Positions 7,889-17,055 of a stretch of DNA of 64,000 nucleotides are shown in pieces. Source of the stretch: Ectothiorhodospiraceae bacterium. GTDB taxonomy: Bacteria; Pseudomonadota; Gammaproteobacteria; HK1. The notes below the pieces were generated by a model that worked only from the letters and a program-made list of their open reading frames with translations, was not told the origin of the DNA and did no database searches. Position 1 is the first letter of the stretch. Every line of letters starts with the position of its first letter. Both the position numbers and the translations under genes were made by a program. Where the stretch lies: positions 305,543 through 369,542 of the forward strand of contig JACKNM010000006.1 in NCBI GenBank assembly GCA_024234875.1, written 5' to 3'.

Positions 7889-9268
7889 TCAGCCGGTACG
7901 GCGGGTGAGGGCGCGCGACGTCTCCTCGCACAGACGCTTGAACAGCGCATGGCGTGCGTCGTCCACCGACGGTTGGGTGCCCGGGCGCGAGGCGCTGACC
8001 AGTCCGACCGGTCCGCTGCCGGCGAACACCGACATCAGGCAACTCGCGCGGTCGCTCGGCGCCAGCTCGCTCGGGAGCGCGACGGCCGCGGGTCGATCGG
8101 CCGGCAGTCGCAACGCGCGCGGCTGGTCCAGCAGCTTGGCGAGCACGCTCGACCCGGCGATGGGGATGCGCGCGCCGCGCCCGGGAGCGTCGGCGGGGCC
8201 GCGGAGCAGCCGCACCGTCAGCTCGGTGCGGTCCTTCGAGAGGATCGCGAACGTGGCCGACTCGAAGCCCAGCTCGTCGACCAGGCAGTCGAGGACGCCG
8301 CCGAGCGCATCCTGCACCGATGCCTCCCCGCGGCAGTAGCGGGCGAGCGTGCCCATGCATGCCTTTCCGGGGGCCGGACGCGGCACGGGCTGCGCCGGCC
8401 GGTCCGCGCGCCTGGTCGTGGAGCGCTGCGCTCGGGCGCGGGCAGGGGCGGGCGGTGCCGCGCCGCGATTGGGCGCCGCGGTCGCCGGGGGCGATGCCTC
8501 GGACGCAGCCGGGGTCCGATCGAAGTCGAGGCCGGGTGGCAGCGGCAGGGCGCGAGCCGCGACCAGGGTGTTCCCGGCGGGGTGGCGGCGAGCCGCCCGC
8601 AGCACCGCGTCACGGACCAATCGCCGGGCGCCGTCGTCCCCGTCGCCGGTCAGCACCGCGACGAGGCCGAGGCAGCGCGCGGTGTCGGCGGTGCTCCAGC
8701 CGTTCTCCACCGCGCGGGCGGTTCGCGCGGCGAGTCGCGCCACCACCGCGGACGGCTCGCCCGGCGTGGCGCTGGTCAGGACCGGCGCGAGCGCGATCCC
8801 CGGGGCGAGGTCGTCGGCATCGGGCTCGCTCGCCAGCAGCATCGCGGTCACCTGGGCCAGCTCGAGTCCCCGGTCGCCGCGGGCGGCGGCCAGCGCCCGC
8901 GCCAGCTCCGTCGCGAGGTGGACTCGCGCGGAGAACGCGGCCGCCGGGTCGGTGTCCGCGACCGCGCCGGGTCGCCCGCAGATCTCGAGCGAGCGCTCGA
9001 CCCCGAGGAGGGCGACCGCCTGTGACACGGTGGGGGCACTGGCGCTTTCCTCGGCGCCCTCGGGGCGGGCGCGCCGCGCGGCGTTGGCCGCCTCCAGCAA
9101 TCGGCGCGAGAGTCCGACGTCGCCGAGCACCACCTGGCAGATGTTGGCCACCCGCAGCGCGGGGCGCGCACGCAGCGACTGCAGTTGCCCCACCGTGGCT
9201 GCCATCGGCGCCGGCGGCCTCGAGCGGGTGCGCGGTGCGGACTCGACGGTGCTCTGATTGGCGCTCAT
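7889..9268 (-). CDS. HDOD-like signalling protein with C-terminal GAF-like domain
   Basis: A 459-residue cytoplasmic protein. The N-terminal half (about 20-250) follows the HDOD pattern: a helical start QLQSLRARPALRVAN, then SRRLLEAANAARRA and SQAVALLGVERSLEI, without a complete HD metal site. An Ala/Pro/Arg-rich linker (about 260-300) leads to a GAF-like domain (about 310-455, DELGFESATFAILSKDRTEL, then PIAGSSVLAKLLDQP). Proteins with this architecture act in c-di-GMP or stress signalling in relatives, but the partner here is unknown. It is divergent from dapF with a 127-bp gap. I chose ATG 9268 because the longer frame would run through the start of dapF. Confidence 0.65.
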   Translation of the reverse strand: MSANQSTVESAPRTRSRPPAPMAATVGQLQSLRARPALRVANICQVVLGDVGLSRRLLEAANAARRARPEGAEESASAPTVSQAVALLGVERSLEICGRPGAVADTDPAAAFSARVHLATELARALAAARGDRGLELAQVTAMLLASEPDADDLAPGIALAPVLTSATPGEPSAVVARLAARTARAVENGWSTADTARCLGLVAVLTGDGDDGARRLVRDAVLRAARRHPAGNTLVAARALPLPPGLDFDRTPAASEASPPATAAPNRGAAPPAPARARAQRSTTRRADRPAQPVPRPAPGKACMGTLARYCRGEASVQDALGGVLDCLVDELGFESATFAILSKDRTELTVRLLRGPADAPGRGARIPIAGSSVLAKLLDQPRALRLPADRPAAVALPSELAPSDRASCLMSVFAGSGPVGLVSASRPGTQPSVDDARHALFKRLCEETSRALTRRTG

Positions 9269-9395
9269 CGCCGGCTCATCGGCCGCCGGCGGTGATCGCT
9301 TTAGCCCACCGCGCAACAGGGCCGGTGGTCGCGGTGGCCGTCGACCGACACATCTCCTATGCTCAGCGCCCGAGCGGCGGGCGAGACGGACGGCG

Positions 9396-10229
9396 GTGGG
9401 TGCGAGGCAACGATTCGAGAAGATGCACGGAGCCGGCAACGACTTCGTGATGATCGACGCGACCGCCGGTGCGTGGTCGGCCGATCCGGCCTGGATTCGA
9501 CGCCTCGGCGACCGCCATCGCGGCGTCGGGTTCGACCAGCTCATCGTGCTCGTGCCGCCGCGGCTCGGGGGTGACGTCGGGGTGCTCATCTACAACTCCG
9601 ACGGCAGCGCCGCGCGCCAGTGCGGCAACGGCATGCGCTGCGTGGCGGAGATGGCGCTGCGCCGCGGGCTGGTCGCCGGGCCCGGCGTCGCGATCGAGAC
9701 CCCAGGCGGCATCGTCCGTGCCGAGATCGAGTCCGCGGGCATGGTTCGGGTCGACATGGGGCCGCCGCGGCTGGAGCCGGCCGAGGTGCCGTTTGTGGCC
9801 GACGCCCGGGCGAGTCGATATTCTCTCGACGTCGCCGGGCGGACGCTCGACGTGGGCGTGGCGTCGATGGGCAACCCGCACGCGGTGACGGTGGTCGCCG
9901 ACGTCGCCACCACGCCGGTGGCGGAGCTCGGACCGGCGGTGCAGGGCCTGGCCGCGTTCCCCGAGGGCGTCAATGTCGGCTTCCTGGAGATTCGCGACCG
10001 CGGTCATGTGCGACTCCGGGTCTACGAGCGTGGGGCGGGAGAGACGCTCGCCTGTGGCAGCGGTGCGTGCGCGGCGGTGGTGGTCGGTCGCGACCAGGGG
10101 CTGCTCGATTCGGAGGTGGCGGTCGACCTTCCGGGTGGCCGGCTACGGGTGCGTTGGGACGGGGACGCGGCGCCGGTATGGCTCGCGGGACCCACGGCAC
10201 GGGTGTTCGAGGGGGAGACGTTGATTTGA
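9396..10229 (+). CDS. dapF: Diaminopimelate epimerase
   Basis: Converts LL- to meso-diaminopimelate for lysine and peptidoglycan. It is 277 residues from GTG 9396, close to the 274 of E. coli. Diagnostic elements are FEKMHGAGNDFVMID at the N-terminus, the first catalytic cysteine in RQCGNGMRC and the second in ETLACGSGACAA. GTG was chosen because the family has a short strand before KMHG; ATG 9423 would delete it. It is the first gene of a compact run: its stop overlaps the TTG start of the next gene by four bases, so DUF484 and xerC are translated in series with it. Confidence 0.97.
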   Translation: MGARQRFEKMHGAGNDFVMIDATAGAWSADPAWIRRLGDRHRGVGFDQLIVLVPPRLGGDVGVLIYNSDGSAARQCGNGMRCVAEMALRRGLVAGPGVAIETPGGIVRAEIESAGMVRVDMGPPRLEPAEVPFVADARASRYSLDVAGRTLDVGVASMGNPHAVTVVADVATTPVAELGPAVQGLAAFPEGVNVGFLEIRDRGHVRLRVYERGAGETLACGSGACAAVVVGRDQGLLDSEVAVDLPGGRLRVRWDGDAAPVWLAGPTARVFEGETLI

Positions 10230-10933
10230 GCGCGCCCGACTTGCCGGCGAGCCAGGACGGCCCGGACGCGGAGGCGGCGGTCATCGCCTACCTGCGCGCC
10301 GACCCGGAGCTGTTCGCCCGGCATCCAGAGTTGCTCGAGGTGCTGCGCCTGCCGCACGAGCGTGGCGGCGTGGTGTCGCTGGCCGAGTATCAGGCGAGCC
10401 AGCTCAGGGAGCGCAACGAGGAGCTGCGCCGCCGCCTGGCGGAGCTGGTGCGCAACGCGCGCGACAACGAGGACCTCGGGCAACGCGTGCACCGGCTCAC
10501 CCTGGGCCTCATCGAGTGCGAGCGCCTCGACGACGTCTTCGCACGACTCTATGCCGGCCTGCTCGAGGACTTCCAGGCCGATCTGGCCGCAATCCGGCTC
10601 CTGGTCCCGGCCCCGAGCCCCGAGCAGGCAGCCCTCGGTGAGTTCGCGGTCGACCCCGAGCTCGGGCGGCGGTTGTTCTCGGTCGCGCTGGCCGCGGGCA
10701 AGCCGACCTGTGGCCGCCCGAGCGCGGACCAGGCGGCGTACCTGTTCGCCGGGCGCGCCGAGGAGGTCGGGTCGGCGGCGATCATCCCGCTCGGCGCCAT
10801 CGACCGGGTCGGTCTGCTGGCGATCTGCAGCCGCGACCCACAGCGCTACCACGCGGGTATGGGCACCGTCTTCCTGCGCCAGCTCGGCGAGGTGGTGTCG
10901 GCGGTGGTGGCGCCCTTCCTGCGCGCGCCGTGA
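10226..10933 (+). CDS. DUF484 family protein
   Basis: A 235-residue cytoplasmic protein of the DUF484 (YigA-like) family. The N-terminus has the family pattern VIAYLRADPELFARHPELL, then a coiled-coil segment (QLRERNEELRRRLAELV). A GAF-like domain (about 95-235) ends in FLRQLGEVVSAVVAPFL. The start is TTG at 10226: it overlaps the dapF stop as TTGA, has GGGGGAGA about 8 nt upstream, and gives the family's usual length. It lies between dapF and xerC, the arrangement seen in many gammaproteobacteria. The biochemical role is unknown. Confidence 0.9.
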   Translation: MSAPDLPASQDGPDAEAAVIAYLRADPELFARHPELLEVLRLPHERGGVVSLAEYQASQLRERNEELRRRLAELVRNARDNEDLGQRVHRLTLGLIECERLDDVFARLYAGLLEDFQADLAAIRLLVPAPSPEQAALGEFAVDPELGRRLFSVALAAGKPTCGRPSADQAAYLFAGRAEEVGSAAIIPLGAIDRVGLLAICSRDPQRYHAGMGTVFLRQLGEVVSAVVAPFLRAP

Positions 10934-11874
10934 CCGACGCGCCGGACCTCGCCGGCCTGACCGAACGCTTCCTCGCTCACCTGCGCGACGAGCGTCGCGC
11001 CTCGCCGCTCACCGTGGCTGCCTATCGGCGGGATCTCGCCGCCCTGGCCGAGCACCTCCCGCGCGGGGGCTCGACACCGCTGGTCGAGCTCTCCGAGGGT
11101 GGTGTGCGAGGGTTCCTGGCCGCCCGCCACCGCGCCGGCCTGGGGCCGCGTGGCCTCCAGCGAGCGCTGTCCGCGATTCGGTCCGCCCTTCGCTTCGCCC
11201 GCCGTGAGGGCTGGCTCGAGCGTGATCCGACGGTCGGCGTCTCGGCCCCGCGTGCGGCGCGCTCGCTCCCGCGCGCACTCGACGTCGACCGCATGGGGGT
11301 GCTGCTGGACTTCGACCCCGAGGGGCCGGTGGCGATGCGCGATCTGGCGCTGTTCGAGCTCGTCTACTCCTGCGGTCTGCGCCTGGCCGAGGCGGTCGCC
11401 CTCGACCTCCACCACATCGACCTCGATGCCGGTCTGGTCGAGGTGCGCGGCAAGGGCGCCAAGCAGCGCGTGGTGCCGGTCGGCGCGCAGGCCCGCGCCG
11501 CGGTGGCGCGTTGGCTGCGCGAGCGCGCTGCGCTCGCCGACGTCGAGGAGCGCGCGCTGTTCGTGAGCCAGCGCGGTCGGCGGCTGTCGGCGCGGTCGGT
11601 GCAGGTGCGCCTCGCCCAGCGCGCCCGCGCGCAGGGCGTCGAGGCCCGGGTCCACCCGCACGTGCTACGGCACTCCTTCGCCACCCACCTGCTCGAGTCC
11701 AGCGGTGATCTGCGCGCGGTGCAGGAGCTGCTCGGCCACGCGGACATCGGCACCACCCAGGTCTACACGCACCTCGACTTCCAGCACCTTGCTCAGGTCT
11801 ACGACCGGGCTCACCCGCGGGCACGGCGTCGTGAGCGCGGCGGTCGCGACGACTCCGACGAGGGGTCGCGCTGA
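10930..11874 (+). CDS. xerC: Tyrosine recombinase XerC
   Basis: Site-specific recombinase that, with XerD and FtsK, resolves chromosome dimers at dif. It is 314 residues: an N-terminal SAM-like DNA-binding domain (about 8-95) and a catalytic domain (about 115-295). Active-site residues are R151 (SCGLRLAEA), the lysine in GKGAKQR, H-x-x-R in HVLRHSFATH, the histidine in LLGHADIGTT and nucleophile Y279 (QVYTHLD). The C-terminal tail is Arg/Asp-rich and slightly longer than usual. The GTG start overlaps the preceding stop by 4 bp, so it is translationally coupled to DUF484. No dif site was recognised in the window. Confidence 0.96.
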   Translation: MTDAPDLAGLTERFLAHLRDERRASPLTVAAYRRDLAALAEHLPRGGSTPLVELSEGGVRGFLAARHRAGLGPRGLQRALSAIRSALRFARREGWLERDPTVGVSAPRAARSLPRALDVDRMGVLLDFDPEGPVAMRDLALFELVYSCGLRLAEAVALDLHHIDLDAGLVEVRGKGAKQRVVPVGAQARAAVARWLRERAALADVEERALFVSQRGRRLSARSVQVRLAQRARAQGVEARVHPHVLRHSFATHLLESSGDLRAVQELLGHADIGTTQVYTHLDFQHLAQVYDRAHPRARRRERGGRDDSDEGSR

Positions 11875-11933
11875 GACCGGCGCCCCGGCGCGGTCGTGTA
11901 CAATCCCCGCCCCGCCAAGCCCGAGCCCGACAG

Positions 11934-12479
11934 ATGCAATCCATGCACGGCACGACCATCCTCGCGGTCCGACGCGGGAATCGGCTCGCCATGGGTGGCG
12001 ACGGCCAGGTCTCGCTCGGTGACACCGTGGTCAAGGGCAACGCGCGCAAGGTCCAGCGGCGCTACGGTGGCAAGGTCCTCACCGGCTTTGCCGGTGGCAC
12101 CGCGGATGCGCTGACCCTGGTCGAGCGCTTCGAGGGACAGCTCGAGAAGCACCACGGCAACCTCAAGCGCGCGGCGGTGGAGCTCGCGCGCGAATGGCGT
12201 GGCGACCGCGTCCTGCGCCGCCTGGAGGCGATGTTGCTGGTGGCCGATGCCGAGGCCACGCTGCTGGTGTCCGGCAACGGCGACGTGCTGGAGCCGGAGC
12301 ACGCGGCGGTGGCGATCGGCTCCGGTGGCGGCTATGCGCTGTCGGCCGCGCGCGCGCTGCTCGAGCACACCGAGCTCGAGGCGCGGGCGGTGGTCGAGCG
12401 GGCCCTCGGCATCGCGGCCGACATCTGCGTCTACACCAATCACAACCTGACCGTCGAGGAGCTCGACGCGCAGCCCTGA
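11934..12479 (+). CDS. hslV: ATP-dependent protease HslVU, peptidase subunit
   Basis: Proteasome-like threonine peptidase that forms a double hexamer capped by HslU. It is 181 residues. The N-terminus MQSMHGTTILAVRRGN shows the usual short propeptide ending in G, followed by the catalytic N-terminal threonine. AGFAGGTADA and AIGSGGGYA match the family. ATG 11943 is an equally possible start and would leave the propeptide just MHG. A TGTACAAT sequence (11897-11904) about 35 nt upstream looks like an extended -10 element without a clear -35. hslU follows 38 bp later, so they form an operon. Confidence 0.97.
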   Translation: MQSMHGTTILAVRRGNRLAMGGDGQVSLGDTVVKGNARKVQRRYGGKVLTGFAGGTADALTLVERFEGQLEKHHGNLKRAAVELAREWRGDRVLRRLEAMLLVADAEATLLVSGNGDVLEPEHAAVAIGSGGGYALSAARALLEHTELEARAVVERALGIAADICVYTNHNLTVEELDAQP

Positions 12480-12517
12480 GGCCGGCGCGTCGCCAGCTCC
12501 GACCGGGTGCGACCCAC

Positions 12518-13849
12518 ATGTCTCAGATGACGCCGAGAGAGATCGTCCACGAGCTCGACAAGCACATCGTCGGGCAACACGCGGCGAAGCGCGCGGTGGC
12601 GATCGCGCTGCGTAACCGGTGGCGGCGCGCCCAGCTCGACGACGCGCTGCGTCCCGAGGTCACGCCGAAGAACATCCTGATGATCGGGCCGACCGGCGTG
12701 GGCAAGACGGAGATCGCGCGTCGCCTGGCGCGCCTCGCCAACGCGCCGTTCGTCAAGGTCGAGGCGACGAAGTTCACCGAGGTCGGCTACGTCGGGCGCG
12801 ACGTCGAGTCGATCGTGCGCGACCTCGTGGATGCAGCGGTGAAGATGCGTCGCGAGCGCGAGCTCGACCGGATGCGCCCGCGGGCCGAGGACGCGGCCGA
12901 GGAGCGCGTGCTCGACGTGCTGCTGCGCCCCGCGCGCGGGGCCTCCGGTGAGCTCGAGCCGCGGCAAGACACCTCCTCCACCCGCCAGCACCTGCGCAAG
13001 ATGCTGCGCGAGGGCAAGCTCGACGAGCGCGAGGTCGAGATCGAGGTGAGCGCCGTCGGGCCCGGGGTCGAGATCATGGCGCCGCCGGGCATGGAGGAGA
13101 TGACCTCGCAGCTCCAGAGCATGTTCCAGAACCTCGGTGGCGGGCGGCGGCGGACGCGCCGGCTCCGGGTCAGGGAGGCGCTGCGGCTCATCACCGACGA
13201 GGAGGCGTCCAAGCTGATCGACGAGGACGAGCTCAAGGCGAGCGCGGTCAGTGACGTCGAGAACAACGGCATCGTGTTCCTCGACGAGATCGACAAGGTG
13301 TCGCGTCGCGGCGAGGTGAGCGGCGCGGACGTCTCGCGCGAGGGCGTGCAGCGCGACCTGCTGCCGCTGGTCGAGGGCTGCACCGTGTCGACGAAGTACG
13401 GCAGCGTGCGCACCGACCACGTGTTGTTCATCGCCTCCGGGGCCTTTCATCTGTCCAAGCCCTCGGACCTGATCCCGGAGCTGCAGGGGCGACTGCCGAT
13501 CCGCGTCGAGCTGTCCGCCCTGGCGGTGGAGGATTTCGTGCGCATCCTCACCGAGCCCGATGCCTCGCTCACGCGCCAGTACGTGGCGCTGCTGGCGACC
13601 GAGGGTGTCCGCCTTCGCTTCGCCGACGATGCGATCGAGCGGATCGCGCGCATCGCGTGGCAGGTGAACGAGCGCACCGAGAACATCGGCGCGCGGCGGT
13701 TGCACACCGTGCTCGAGCGGCTGCTCGAGGCGGTCTCCTTCGACGCCCCCGATCGCGGTGGCGAGGAGGTGGTGATCGACGGTGCCTACGTCGACCAGCA
13801 CCTCCAGGACCTCGCGGCCAACGACGACGTGGCCAAGTACATCCTCTGA
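12518..13849 (+). CDS. hslU: ATP-dependent protease HslVU, ATPase/unfoldase subunit
   Basis: AAA+ unfoldase that feeds substrates to HslV. It is exactly 443 residues from ATG 12518, the same as E. coli HslU. Visible motifs are the N-terminal TPREIVHELDKHIVGQ, Walker A GPTGVGKTEIARRLA, Walker B IVFLDEIDK, the intermediate I-domain (about 110-240, acidic and arginine-rich), the pore-loop context TEVGYVGRDVES and the C-terminal LAANDDVAKYIL tail that docks into HslV. A long same-frame extension into hslV is not used. Confidence 0.98.
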   Translation: MSQMTPREIVHELDKHIVGQHAAKRAVAIALRNRWRRAQLDDALRPEVTPKNILMIGPTGVGKTEIARRLARLANAPFVKVEATKFTEVGYVGRDVESIVRDLVDAAVKMRRERELDRMRPRAEDAAEERVLDVLLRPARGASGELEPRQDTSSTRQHLRKMLREGKLDEREVEIEVSAVGPGVEIMAPPGMEEMTSQLQSMFQNLGGGRRRTRRLRVREALRLITDEEASKLIDEDELKASAVSDVENNGIVFLDEIDKVSRRGEVSGADVSREGVQRDLLPLVEGCTVSTKYGSVRTDHVLFIASGAFHLSKPSDLIPELQGRLPIRVELSALAVEDFVRILTEPDASLTRQYVALLATEGVRLRFADDAIERIARIAWQVNERTENIGARRLHTVLERLLEAVSFDAPDRGGEEVVIDGAYVDQHLQDLAANDDVAKYIL

Positions 13850-13986
13850 TCGAGGGCATGACGTGTCGGCGCCGGCGGTGGCGGGCCCGAGGACCGGCTG
13901 GCGCGGCGGGAGGGGCCTCGCGAGGGTGTCGGGGTGACGGCGGGTCGCCTGCCGGTGGGGCGGTGGTGCCGGACGAGGAGGGGCGG

Positions 13987-14739
13987 ATGAGCGAGGACGA
14001 ATCGACCGCGGCATTCGGCTATCGTGAGGTGCCGACGGGGGAGAAGGCGCGCCTGGTGCGCGAGGTCTTCGACTCCGTCGCCGGGCGCTACGACGTCATG
14101 AACGACCTGATGTCGCTCGGCATCCACCGTGTCTGGAAGCGCTTCGCGGTCGGGGTGTGCGCGCCTCGCCGTGGCGAGCGCGTCCTGGATCTGGCCGGCG
14201 GCACCGGCGACCTCGCCCGCCTGCTGCTGCCCCGAGTCCTGCCCGGCGGCGAGGTCGTCCTCGCCGACGTCAACGCCGCGATGCTCGGCCGCGGCCGTGA
14301 CCGGCTGCTCGACGAGGGGCATCTCGAGGGCTTGCGGATCACGCAGGTCGACGCGGAGCAGCTTCCCTTTCCGGACCGCACCTTCGACTGCGTGTGCATC
14401 GCTTTCGGCCTGCGCAACGTCACCCGCAAGGAGCGCGCCCTCGCCGAGATGCACCGCGTGCTGCGCCCGGGCGGCCGGGCCATGGTGCTCGAGTTCTCGC
14501 GGGTGACCGTGGCCGCGCTACGGCCGCTCTACGATCTCTACTCCTTCCGCGTGCTTCCGCGGCTCGGCCAGCTGGTGGCCGGTGACGCCGAGAGCTACCG
14601 CTATCTGGCCGAGTCGATCCGCGTGCACCCCGATCAGGACACGCTGCGCGAGATGATGCGCGCGGCTGGCTTCGAGCGCTGTGACTACCTCAATCTCAGC
14701 GCCGGGATCGCCGCGGTCCACCGCGGCTGGCGGTTGTGA
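13987..14739 (+). CDS. ubiE: Ubiquinone/menaquinone C-methyltransferase
   Basis: SAM-dependent C-methyltransferase for ubiquinone (and menaquinone, where present). It is 250 residues, against 251 in E. coli. Motifs: FDSVAGRYDVMNDLMSLG near the N-terminus, the SAM-binding LDLAGGTGDLA, ADVNAAML, IAFGLRNVT and the family C-terminus GIAAVHRGWRL. ATG 13987 has a good ribosome-binding site (GAGGAGG, 7 nt upstream). It begins the ubiE-ubiJ-ubiB cluster; ubiJ starts 8 bp after its stop. Confidence 0.98.
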   Translation: MSEDESTAAFGYREVPTGEKARLVREVFDSVAGRYDVMNDLMSLGIHRVWKRFAVGVCAPRRGERVLDLAGGTGDLARLLLPRVLPGGEVVLADVNAAMLGRGRDRLLDEGHLEGLRITQVDAEQLPFPDRTFDCVCIAFGLRNVTRKERALAEMHRVLRPGGRAMVLEFSRVTVAALRPLYDLYSFRVLPRLGQLVAGDAESYRYLAESIRVHPDQDTLREMMRAAGFERCDYLNLSAGIAAVHRGWRL

Positions 14740-14746
14740 GCGGGGC

Positions 14747-15382
14747 GTGAGCACACCGCTCGACCTCGGTCTCGCGGGTGTCGCCCGCGCCTTGCGCGCG
14801 GCGCTCGACCTCGATCCGGAGCTTCGCGAGCAACTCGCCGCGCTCGGCCCGAAACGCGTGCGAGTGGAGGTCCGGGATCTGCGGCTGGTGGTCGAGCTGA
14901 TGCTCACCGGCGCCACGGTCGAGCTGCGCTCGGTGCCCGCGGACGACGACCATGCGAGCGCCGACCTCTGGGTCGCGGGTGACGCCGCCGCGCTGCTCGC
15001 CCTGGTCGGACGGCTGCGCGGAGCCGAGGCACCGACGCTCGGCGCGGTGCGGGTGAGTGGTGACGTCGCGCTGCTCGAGCGGGTGCGGGCGATCGCCCGC
15101 GGTGCGCGGCTCGACTGGGAGGAGCCGCTCGCCCGGGCCCTCGGAGATGCCCCCGGACGTGCGGTCGCCGAGGGCCTGCGGGCGGTCGCCCGCCTCGGCG
15201 CCCTGGCCTCCGGGAGCCTGCGCCGCGGGTTCACCGAGTACGTCCGGCACGAGAGCGATCTGGTTCCGTCCCGGCCCGCTCTCGAGCGACTTCGCGAGGA
15301 CGTCGAGACCTTGCGCGACGACGTCGAGCGACTCGAGCAACGCATCGCGCGTCTCGGCGCGGGCGCGGATCGCCGCGGATGA
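14747..15382 (+). CDS. ubiJ: Ubiquinone biosynthesis accessory factor UbiJ (SCP2-like)
   Basis: Lipid-binding accessory protein of the soluble Ubi complex. It is 211 residues from GTG 14747. The N-terminal part (about 20-125) is an SCP2/sterol-carrier-like domain. The C-terminal part ends in a coiled coil (SRPALERLREDVETLRDDV, then ERLEQRIARL), as in E. coli UbiJ/YigP. Sequence conservation in this family is low, so the call rests on size, domain order and position between ubiE and ubiB. Its stop overlaps the ATG of ubiB, which supports co-translation. Confidence 0.88.
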   Translation: MSTPLDLGLAGVARALRAALDLDPELREQLAALGPKRVRVEVRDLRLVVELMLTGATVELRSVPADDDHASADLWVAGDAAALLALVGRLRGAEAPTLGAVRVSGDVALLERVRAIARGARLDWEEPLARALGDAPGRAVAEGLRAVARLGALASGSLRRGFTEYVRHESDLVPSRPALERLREDVETLRDDVERLEQRIARLGAGADRRG

Positions 15383-17055
15383 TGGTCGCGCTGCGTCAGG
15401 CGTTGCGGCTCGCGCGCATCAACTCGGTCCTGATCCGCCACGGGCTGGACGAGATCATCCTCGCCACGCCGCTGATGCGGCCACTGCGCTTCGTGCTGTA
15501 CCTGCTCCCGTGGAACTGGTTTCGTCGCGCTCAACCGCCACGGGCGGTGCGGCTGCGGCGCGCGCTCGAGGAGCTGGGGCCGATCTTCGTGAAGTTCGGC
15601 CAGATCATGTCCACCCGCCGCGACCTGCTGCCCGAGGACATCGCCGACGAGCTGGCCGAGCTACAGGACCGGGTCCACCCGTTCCCGGGCGAGCAAGCTC
15701 GCGCCATGGTCGAGACCGCGCTCGGCAAGCCGGTGTCGGAGCTCTTCGCCCATTTCGACGAGGTCCCACTGGCCTCGGCGTCGATCGCGCAGGTGCACTC
15801 CGCGCGGCTGCTCGACGGGCGCGAGGTCGTGGTCAAGGTGGTCCGCCCGGGGATCGAGGCGATCATCCGTCGCGACCTCAGCCTGCTCTACCTGGTGGCG
15901 GAGCTGGCGGAGCGCTACTGGAGCGAGGGACGACGCCTGCGCCCGGTCGAGAGCGTGGGGGAGTACGAGCGCACCATCCTCGACGAGCTCGACCTGATGC
16001 GGGAAGCGGCCTCGGCGTCGCAGCTACGCCGCAACTTCGAGGGCTCGGCACTGCTCTACGTGCCCGAGATCCACTGGGACTACACCCGGCCGCGGGTGAT
16101 GGTCATGGAGCGGGTGAGCGGGATCGCGATCAGTGACGTCGCCCGGCTTCGTGCGGCCGGTGTCGACCTGAAGGTCCTGGCCGAGCGCGGGGTCGAGATC
16201 TTCTTCACCCAGGTGATGCGGCACAACTTCTTCCACGCCGACATGCACCCGGGGAACATCTTCGTCGCGCGCGACAACCCGGCCGCACCGCGCTACATCG
16301 CCATCGACTTCGGGATCATGGGCAGCCTGGCCCCGGCCGATCAGCGCTATCTGGCAGAGAACTTCCTCGCCTTCTTCAACCGCGACTACCGGCGGGTGGC
16401 GGAGCTCCATGTCGCCTCCGGCTGGGTGCCGCGCGGCACGCGAGTGAACGAGTTCGAGGCGGCGATCCGCAGCGTTTGCGAGCCGATCTTCGAGCGCCCC
16501 CTGAAGGACATCTCGTTCGGCGGCCTGTTGCTGCGCCTGTTCCAGACCGCGCGCCGGTTCCACATGGAGGTGCAGCCCCAGCTCCTGCTGCTGCAGAAGA
16601 CCCTGCTCAACGTCGAGGGCCTCGGGCGTCAGCTCTATCCCGAGCTCGACCTCTGGTCGACCGCCAAGCCGTTTCTCGAGCGTTGGATGAGCGAGCAACT
16701 CGGTAGCCGCGCACTCCTGCGTGAGCTCCGCTACCAGGCGCCTCGCTGGGGCGAGACGCTGCCGGCGCTGCCAGGACTCGCCCACGAGGTGCTGCAGCAG
16801 GCGCGTGCGGGTCAGCTTCGGCTGGACCTCGGCTCGACCGAGATCGAGCGCCTGCGCCGCGATCTCCGCCGAGCCAATCAGCGCTCGGTGCTCTCGGTGC
16901 TGGGTGCGGCTCTGGTGGTCAGCGCGACCCTGTTGCTCGGCCTTCCCCAGACGCCAGGTCCGGTCATGGCCGGCGTGCCCCTGGTGTCGTGGATCCTCGG
17001 TGGGCTCGGGCTCTACCTGATGTTGGTGGTGGCCGCGGCCGGGGACGGCGGCTGA
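15379..17055 (+). CDS. ubiB: Ubiquinone biosynthesis regulatory kinase-like protein UbiB
   Basis: Atypical kinase/ATPase of the ABC1/ADCK family needed for ubiquinone synthesis, 558 residues (E. coli 546). The hallmark KxGQ motif is in IFVKFGQIMSTRRDLLP (about 72-88). Further family motifs are ASIAQVHSA, FHADMHPGNIF and the DFG-like IAIDFGIMG. The C-terminus has two hydrophobic helices (about 505-550) for inner-membrane anchoring. It is the last gene of ubiE-ubiJ-ubiB and is convergent with the yibQ-like gene, leaving a negative gap: the two coding regions overlap by 43 bp at their 3' ends. Confidence 0.97.
   Translation: MMVALRQALRLARINSVLIRHGLDEIILATPLMRPLRFVLYLLPWNWFRRAQPPRAVRLRRALEELGPIFVKFGQIMSTRRDLLPEDIADELAELQDRVHPFPGEQARAMVETALGKPVSELFAHFDEVPLASASIAQVHSARLLDGREVVVKVVRPGIEAIIRRDLSLLYLVAELAERYWSEGRRLRPVESVGEYERTILDELDLMREAASASQLRRNFEGSALLYVPEIHWDYTRPRVMVMERVSGIAISDVARLRAAGVDLKVLAERGVEIFFTQVMRHNFFHADMHPGNIFVARDNPAAPRYIAIDFGIMGSLAPADQRYLAENFLAFFNRDYRRVAELHVASGWVPRGTRVNEFEAAIRSVCEPIFERPLKDISFGGLLLRLFQTARRFHMEVQPQLLLLQKTLLNVEGLGRQLYPELDLWSTAKPFLERWMSEQLGSRALLRELRYQAPRWGETLPALPGLAHEVLQQARAGQLRLDLGSTEIERLRRDLRRANQRSVLSVLGAALVVSATLLLGLPQTPGPVMAGVPLVSWILGGLGLYLMLVVAAAGDGG

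Noticed and set aside
9358..9363. TATGCT as a -10 element for dapF
   Set aside because: No acceptable -35 at any allowed spacing; too weak to list.
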